In this document: piece by piece, positions 6,325 to 10,194 of the stretch
Layout: each line of letters starts with the position of its first letter
Numbering within the stretch: the first letter of the stretch is position 1
Assembly: GCA_964604565.1 (NCBI GenBank)
Contig: CAZRZN010000145.1
Location: 1-10,194, forward strand
Reading direction: 5' to 3'
DNA: 10,194 nt
Source: CAZRZN01 sp964604565
Lineage (GTDB): Bacteria > Pseudomonadota > Alphaproteobacteria > Rhodobacterales > Rhodobacteraceae
Program-made: the position numbers and the translations under genes
Notes under the pieces: model-generated
Database searches by the model: none
The model's input: the letters and a program-made list of their open reading frames with translations, nothing else
Told to the model about the DNA's origin: nothing

Positions 6325-7715
6325 CAGAGGTCCAGCACCTTTGGCAGCGCGCCGAGAATGGCGCGCACGCCCTGTCCCAGCCCACCCTTTGCGCGGCCCG
6401 GTTCGGGCTTTGGCTGCCAGGAGTAGATGTCGAAATGTGCATAGGCCTTGGCCTTGCCGGTGAACCGCCGCAGGAACAGCGCCGCGGTGATGGATCCGGC
6501 AAAGCCGCCCGCGGGCGCATTGTCCAGATCGGCGATGCCGGGTTCTATCATCGCCTCGTATGCGCTGTGAAAGGGCATCCGCCAGACCGGGTCGGCCTCT
6601 GCCGCGCCGCTGAGCGCCAGCGCCGCCGCCACGCTATCGTCGTCCACGTAGAAAGGCGCCAGGTCCGGGCCGACGGCGACGCGTGCGGCCCCTGTCAGCG
6701 TCGCCATCGAGATCATGAGATCCGGCGCGTCCTCATCCGCATAGCTGAGCGCATCGGCCAGCACCAGCCGCCCTTCGGCGTCGGTATTGTTGATCTCTAC
6801 CGTCAGCCCCTTGCGCGAGGTCAGGATGTCCCCGGGGCGGAAGCTGTTGGCCGAAACGCTGTTTTCCACCGCTGGGATCAACAGGCGCATTTGAACAGGC
6901 AGGCCGAGCGCCATGATCGCCTTGGCAAGGCCCATCGTGTTGGCCGCGCCGCCCATGTCCTTTTTCATCAGGCCCATGGATGCGCCGGGTTTGAGGTTGA
7001 GCCCGCCAGTGTCAAAACACACCCCCTTGCCCACCAGTGTCAGCGACGGGCCGGTGTTGCCCCAGCGCAGATCGATCAGGCGTGGCGCCTGTGCGCTGGC
7101 GCGGCCCACCGCGTGAATCATCGGGAAATTCCGCGTGCGCAGGTCATCGCCGGTGATGACCTCGATCTTGGCGTCATGCTCCTTGGCCAGATGGCGCGCC
7201 GCGGCTTCCAGCGCCTCTGGCCCCATGTCGGAGGCCGGGGTATTGACCAGATCCCGGGTCAGTTCCTCTGCGGCGGCCAGCACCTGTATTCTGGCGGCAT
7301 CCACACCTTCGGGCGCGACCAGCCGTTTTTCCGCGCTGGGGGAATTGCCTTGATGGTAGCGCGTAAATTGGTAGCCGGACAGAAGCCATCCCAGCGCCTC
7401 GGTCGCCGCGGTGTCTGACGGGAGGCCGGACGCAATTCGATAGGTGCCCGGCGCAAGTCCGGGCAGCGCAGCAGCCAACGGGAAGCGTTGACGCGCCCGC
7501 TGTTCTTCATTGCCATATCCGGCGAGCGCGGCGACAGGCGTCCCGTCGGATCCCGGCAACATCAGCGCCGTCCCCAAAGCCCCGGCGAAGCCGCTGGCAG
7601 AAACCCATGCGCTGATCCGGGAATCCTGCTTGGAAACCCAAGGCTGAAGGTCAGAGGGTTCGATCAGATGCAGCGGCAATGCATCGTCATGGTCTGCGGC
7701 GAAACGGGCGGGCAT
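6324..7715 (-). CDS. M17 (leucyl) aminopeptidase family protein
   Basis: A cytoplasmic M17 metallopeptidase removes N-terminal residues from peptides with two metal ions. The product is 463 aa. The catalytic domain contains VGKGVCFDTGGLNLKPG (228-244), KKDMGG (251-256) and the signature NTDAEGRL (310-317). Metal ligands K230, D235, D253, D312 and E314, and catalytic K242 and R316, all sit exactly 40 residues before their E. coli PepA counterparts, so the active site is complete. The N-terminal 150 residues form the less conserved regulatory domain. The ATG at 7715 has a GGAG 7 nt upstream. A weak TTGCGG/TACCTT pair about 40-60 bp upstream might be its promoter. It is coupled to the NlpC/P60 gene. 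The PepA/PepB subfamily is not settled, so no symbol is given. Confidence 0.94.
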   Translation of the reverse strand: MPARFAADHDDALPLHLIEPSDLQPWVSKQDSRISAWVSASGFAGALGTALMLPGSDGTPVAALAGYGNEEQRARQRFPLAAALPGLAPGTYRIASGLPSDTAATEALGWLLSGYQFTRYHQGNSPSAEKRLVAPEGVDAARIQVLAAAEELTRDLVNTPASDMGPEALEAAARHLAKEHDAKIEVITGDDLRTRNFPMIHAVGRASAQAPRLIDLRWGNTGPSLTLVGKGVCFDTGGLNLKPGASMGLMKKDMGGAANTMGLAKAIMALGLPVQMRLLIPAVENSVSANSFRPGDILTSRKGLTVEINNTDAEGRLVLADALSYADEDAPDLMISMATLTGAARVAVGPDLAPFYVDDDSVAAALALSGAAEADPVWRMPFHSAYEAMIEPGIADLDNAPAGGFAGSITAALFLRRFTGKAKAYAHFDIYSWQPKPEPGRAKGGLGQGVRAILGALPKVLDL

Positions 7716-7785
7716 GAGGGCTCCTGTGACAAGGTGCCCTCAAGGTATTCCCTGCGTCACTGGCCGCAAGTGGATTTCGCAATGC

Positions 7786-7799
7786 CCCTGCGTGCAGGG
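7786..7799. other. Small hairpin after the HPt-like gene
   Basis: CCCTG-CGTG-CAGGG lies immediately beyond the stop at 7801, as read on the minus strand. It is a 5-bp stem with a 4-nt loop and no U-tract. It might weakly attenuate transcription between the 126-aa gene and the aminopeptidase gene, which are 85 bp apart. Confidence 0.2.
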
Positions 7800-7800
7800 A

Positions 7801-8181
7801 TCAAACGGAAAATTCGTTGAGATCCCAAAGTGCGGTGAGCGAGCGTTCTCCAATTCTTGCAAGCCGCGCCAGCGTCGCCGCCTCGGCCACCACATCGCCC
7901 AGTTCGATACAGGTCATGACATCATGCGCGACCTTGCTGAGCGAACACATCCCGATCTGGTCGGCAATCGCCGCGAGCGCGCGCAATCCCTTGTGCAAAT
8001 CTTCACGAGCACCGGACAGCGCCTGCTGTTGCAACTGGCACATCCGCTGGGCCAGTTCCTCCATTGCGCGGCACACAACATCCTCCGCCGCATTCTGCCC
8101 CAGATCGGTGTACAAAGTCTCGATCTGCGCCGGATCCATTGCCGGACGCTCCGCCGGAGACAGATACGTTACCTCATTCAC
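7801..8181 (-). CDS. Hypothetical helical protein resembling an HPt domain without its histidine
   Basis: I do not recognise this 126-aa protein as a named family. It is predicted almost wholly helical and has no signal or membrane segment. Residues 67-77 (RALAAIADQIG) fit the HPt spacing H-x-L-K-G-x4-[LI]-G, with R67 where the phosphorylated histidine should be, A70 for the lysine, A71 for the glycine, and L69, I76 and G77 kept. SKVAHDVMTCIELGD (82-96) would be the next helix. It therefore may be a non-phosphorylatable four-helix bundle, which is inference. The start is GTG at 8181 with GGGGTG upstream. An alternative is ATG at 8139 (M15), with GGAG 8-9 nt before it. It is read divergently from the carbonic anhydrase gene and lies upstream of the aminopeptidase gene, without clear coupling. 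Confidence 0.75.
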   Translation of the reverse strand: MNEVTYLSPAERPAMDPAQIETLYTDLGQNAAEDVVCRAMEELAQRMCQLQQQALSGAREDLHKGLRALAAIADQIGMCSLSKVAHDVMTCIELGDVVAEAATLARLARIGERSLTALWDLNEFSV

Positions 8182-8237
8182 TTTTCACCCCATTTTCCTA
8201 GTGCCCCACAGCATCGCCAACATCGCTTTGCGAAGTT

Positions 8238-8266
8238 CCCAAAAGGTTATCCCCAAAGGGGCTTTT
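8238..8266. repeat. Paired short dyads in the HPt-like/carbonic anhydrase divergent region
   Basis: CCAAAAGG (8239-8246) and CCCCAAAGGGG (8251-8261) are two similar dyads with centres about 14 bp apart. The second is followed by CTTTT on the plus strand. As hairpins they are short, and no plus-strand gene upstream needs a terminator here. They could be regulator half-sites or chance. Confidence 0.25.
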
Positions 8267-8329
8267 CGCTCGAATTTCTCCTGAATTCATCGTAGTTGGA
8301 CCCTGCACACTCGATGACCGGAGGTCTTG

Positions 8330-8971
8330 ATGCGATTTGCCCGTCCCCTGCCCGCCTATCTGGTGACACGCTACCACGGGTGGAAAGCAACGACATATTC
8401 CGACAACAGCGCGTGGTACCGGCGTCTGGCCGAAGAGGGGCAGCGACCCCGGGCGATGGTGATTTCCTGTTGCGACTCGCGCGTGCATGTCACGTCCATC
8501 TTCGGCGCGGATCAGGGCGAGTTCTTCATCCATCGCAATATTGCCAACCTCGTCCCCACGTTTGAGCCTGACGGCCTGCATCACGGAACATCGGCGGCCG
8601 TGGAATATGCGGTAACCGCGCTGAAGGTGGCGCATGTCATCGTCTTGGGTCATTCCAACTGCGGCGGGGTGCAGGGGTGCCTCGACATGTGTGAAGGCCG
8701 CGCGCCCGAACTGGAGGAGACGGCCTCTTTCGTGGGTCGGTGGATGGATATCCTGCGTCCCGGCTACGAAGCCGTGAAGGGCAGTCCAGAGATGCCGCGC
8801 GCTCTGGAAAAAGAAGCGGTCGCAGTGTCATTGCGCAACCTCATGACCTTTCCCTTCGTGCGGGAGGCCGTCGAGGCCGGCAAGATTTCCCTGCATGGTC
8901 TTTGGGTCGATATCGGCGAAGGTGGCTTGCAGCATCTGGATGGCAAGACCGGAGAGTTTCAGCCGATCTGA
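8330..8971 (+). CDS. Beta-class carbonic anhydrase
   Basis: The enzyme interconverts CO2 and bicarbonate with a zinc ion, supplying bicarbonate to carboxylases in the cytoplasm. The 213-aa length is typical. Zinc ligands are C48 in CCDSR (47-51), H108 and C111 in VLGHSNCGG (105-113). D49 and R51 form the conserved Asp-Arg dyad. FFIHRNIANLVP (65-76) and GTSAAVEYAV (86-95) are family blocks. H108 follows the usual beta-type spacing. The ATG at 8330 has CGGAGG ending 5 nt upstream, a strong reason to prefer it over the TTG at 8327. It diverges from the HPt-like gene across 148 bp and converges on the small gene at 9076. No sulphate or bicarbonate transporter neighbours it. Confidence 0.95.
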   Translation: MRFARPLPAYLVTRYHGWKATTYSDNSAWYRRLAEEGQRPRAMVISCCDSRVHVTSIFGADQGEFFIHRNIANLVPTFEPDGLHHGTSAAVEYAVTALKVAHVIVLGHSNCGGVQGCLDMCEGRAPELEETASFVGRWMDILRPGYEAVKGSPEMPRALEKEAVAVSLRNLMTFPFVREAVEAGKISLHGLWVDIGEGGLQHLDGKTGEFQPI

Positions 8972-8973
8972 CG

Positions 8974-9012
8974 CGTGACGGCCGGGTGTCAGGTGCGCCT
9001 GTCCCGGTCACG
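8974..9012. terminator. Interrupted dyad between convergent genes (candidate terminator)
   Basis: CGTGAC (8974-8979) pairs with GTCACG (9007-9012), CGGG (8983-8986) with CCCG (9003-9006), and CAGG (8990-8993) with CCTG (8998-9001) around a TGCG tetraloop. The total is 14 bp with a 3-nt bulge and a small internal loop. It starts 2 bp past the carbonic anhydrase stop. It lacks a U-tract, so termination may need Rho or may not occur. The remainder of the gap to 9075 holds nothing I can support. Confidence 0.35.
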
Positions 9013-9075
9013 GAACGTCACATGGCGGGAACACCGTATGCGGCCGATGTTCGCAACACTGCGGACACGGCGCGG

Positions 9076-9435
9076 TCAACCGTTGTGATTGTCCTTGTCG
9101 ACCGCCAGATCGCCGGTTTCCCCGGTGCGATGCGCACGGACGCAGGGACGGCCGATGCGCGCTGATAGAACCGCGAGCGGAACGCCCAGATCGCGACCTG
9201 TGCAAAGCGCCTCGTTGCGATCGTTCTGGATCACGAGATGTCCGCGACGAAAGCTCAGACCAAACCCCTTCTCCGCCAATTGGCGTGAGAGATCGGCCCA
9301 GGTGTCGGCCTGTTCCAAGATCGGAACGAGAAAAAGGCGCAGCATGGCCAATGCTTCGCTTTCCAGCGGTTTGACCGGGTGAGGTGCCTTGCGCGACGGC
9401 GGCGCATCAATATCTGCGATTTGCTTGGAAAACAT
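9076..9435 (-). CDS. Small hypothetical protein with a relaxase-tail-like domain
   Basis: This 119-aa protein has no assigned function that I know. Residues 1-25 are polar and proline-rich. Residues 27-42 (SEALAMLRLFLVPILEQ region) form a helix. Residues 45-97, starting TWADLSRQLAEKGFGLSFRRGHLVI and ending VLSARIGRP, follow the pattern W-x2-L-x3-L-x2-x-G-x-x-L-x-x-R-x2-x-L-x-I, then L, then a helix with LG. I associate this with the C-terminal part of plasmid relaxases of the MobA/VirD2 type. No catalytic tyrosine or histidine triad is present, so it is not a relaxase. The ATG at 9435 has AAGGAG 8 nt upstream, so it is very likely a translated gene. It sits between asd and the carbonic anhydrase gene. 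The domain link is an inference from memory. Confidence 0.75.
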   Translation of the reverse strand: MFSKQIADIDAPPSRKAPHPVKPLESEALAMLRLFLVPILEQADTWADLSRQLAEKGFGLSFRRGHLVIQNDRNEALCTGRDLGVPLAVLSARIGRPCVRAHRTGETGDLAVDKDNHNG

Positions 9436-9487
9436 CCGGGGTCTCCTTGCCTGTCCCTTCAGTCTGGCACGGGACTACAGCGAAATT

Positions 9488-9508
9488 GGGGCGTCCACAG
9501 GGCGCCCC
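9488..9508. other. GC-rich hairpin upstream of the 119-aa gene
   Basis: GGGGCG (9488-9493) and CGCCCC (9503-9508) form a 6-bp stem with a 9-nt loop. It lies about 52 bp before the ATG at 9435. On the minus strand AATTTCG follows, a very poor U-tract. It could be a leader structure of the small gene or a remnant terminator. Confidence 0.25.
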
Positions 9509-9625
9509 CCAGAGTTTGCGGATAATGGAAAACAGAGAGTGAATTAGGCGAACGGCCAACTGGAATGCACGCAAAAGCGGCTGTCACGCAATACGGGCCT
9601 GCGCCTTGGTCCGCACGTTCCTGCG

Positions 9626-9664
9626 TTTCGGGGCGACGGCGCACCATGTTCCGTCGCCCCGAAA
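9626..9664. terminator. Perfect 14-bp-stem hairpin downstream of asd
   Basis: TTTCGGGGCGACGG (9626-9639) and its exact complement CCGTCGCCCCGAAA (9651-9664) enclose an 11-nt loop. The stem can extend with G-T and C-G pairs outward. It lies 45 bp past the asd stop on the minus strand, where a terminator is expected, but no T-run follows on either strand. In the rest of the gap, 9436-9709, I see no gene or tRNA, only this hairpin, the smaller one at 9488 and an AT-richer patch near 9515-9550. Confidence 0.55.
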
Positions 9665-9709
9665 TGTGTGATCTCTTTGCAACTCAAAATCACAGGGCCG
9701 AGTGTTTCC

Positions 9710-10194
9710 TCAGCCTTTTTTCAGCACCTTCTGGCCGAGAGCTTCGGCAATCTGCACCGCGTTCAGCGCGGCGCCCTTGCGCAGGTTGTCCGAGACGCAC
9801 CACAGGTTCAGGCCATTCTCAATTGTGGAGTCCTGACGGATGCGGCTGATGAACGTGGCAAAATCCCCAACACATTCGATCGGGGTCACGTAGCCGCCGT
9901 CTTCACGCTTGTCGATCACCATGATCCCCGGTGCCTCGCGCAGGATGTCGCGCGCTTCATCCTCATCGAGGAATTCCTCGAACTCGATGTTGATAGCCTC
10001 GGCATGGCCGACAAAGACCGGCACTCGCACGCAAGTTGCCGTCAGCTTGATCGACGGATCGATGATCTTCTTGGTTTCCACCATCATCTTCCACTCTTCC
10101 TTGGTGGAACCGTCCTCCATGAAGACGTCGATATGCGGAATCACGTTGAAGGCGATCTGCTTCTGGAACTTTGACGGGGGCACCTCCGTCACGG
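9710..10194 (-). CDS. asd: Aspartate-semialdehyde dehydrogenase, C-terminal half (5' end cut by window edge)
   Basis: Asd reduces aspartyl phosphate to aspartate-4-semialdehyde with NADPH, the branch point to lysine/DAP, threonine and methionine. About 161 codons are visible of an expected ~340. The visible part has FNVIPHIDVFMEDGSTKEEW, a substrate-binding region, then KLTATCVRVPVFVGHAEAINIEFE, which carries the catalytic histidine (codon 10004-10006), and the C-terminal GLNLWCVSDNLRKGAALNAVQIAE block that binds NADP and forms the dimer. The catalytic cysteine and the start codon lie outside the window, and the GTG near 10192 is internal. A hairpin follows the stop. It is not coupled to the small gene 274 bp downstream. 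Confidence 0.96.
   Translation of the reverse strand, partial: VTEVPPSKFQKQIAFNVIPHIDVFMEDGSTKEEWKMMVETKKIIDPSIKLTATCVRVPVFVGHAEAINIEFEEFLDEDEARDILREAPGIMVIDKREDGGYVTPIECVGDFATFISRIRQDSTIENGLNLWCVSDNLRKGAALNAVQIAEALGQKVLKKG

Noticed and set aside
6282..7418. 378-codon plus-strand open frame across the aminopeptidase gene
   Set aside because: It is a mirror frame of the M17 peptidase, whose active-site residues align exactly. The translation is rich in H, R, Q and G without domain motifs.

Overview
The window looks like a chromosomal stretch from a GC-rich alphaproteobacterium, most likely Rhodobacteraceae (Roseobacter/Rhodobacter group). The evidence is the GC-rich third positions, a DUF2794 protein, the form of the PaaI/PaaK, M17 peptidase and Asd proteins, and an extragenic hairpin repeat of a kind I associate with that family. 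No rRNA, tRNA, CRISPR array, insertion sequence or phage gene was found. It reads as core genome with two small unassigned genes.

Layout, left to right. (1) clpB (minus, 5' part only) and pyrF (plus) diverge from a 215-bp intergenic region that carries a good heat-shock (RpoH-type) promoter for clpB and a perfect 7-bp hairpin with an A6 loop. (2) pyrF converges on paaK with only 18 bp between them. paaI-paaK form a minus-strand operon for phenylacetyl-CoA chemistry. Their probable -35 box overlaps a perfect 12-bp palindrome that may be an operator. (3) A DUF2794 gene diverges from paaI. (4) An arginase/agmatinase-family ureohydrolase (minus) lies alone. It is separated from the next operon by a bipartite hairpin repeat. 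(5) An M17 leucyl-aminopeptidase gene and an NlpC/P60 hydrolase gene are joined by a TGATG overlap (both minus). (6) A 126-aa helical protein that resembles a histidine phosphotransfer (HPt) domain without its histidine is read divergently from a beta-carbonic anhydrase. (7) A 119-aa small protein (minus), whose C-terminal half recalls the tail of plasmid relaxases, faces the carbonic anhydrase. (8) The 3' half of asd (aspartate-semialdehyde dehydrogenase, minus) enters from the right edge and is followed by a perfect 14-bp-stem hairpin.

The genes serve separate housekeeping roles: protein disaggregation, pyrimidine synthesis, aromatic acid activation, guanidino-compound hydrolysis, peptide and murein-peptide turnover, CO2/bicarbonate interconversion, and the lysine/threonine/methionine/DAP pathway. 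I do not see a coherent new multi-gene system. The parts most worth a second look are the pseudo-HPt protein, the relaxase-tail-like protein, the coupled M17 and NlpC/P60 pair, the palindrome over the paaI promoter, and the extragenic hairpins.
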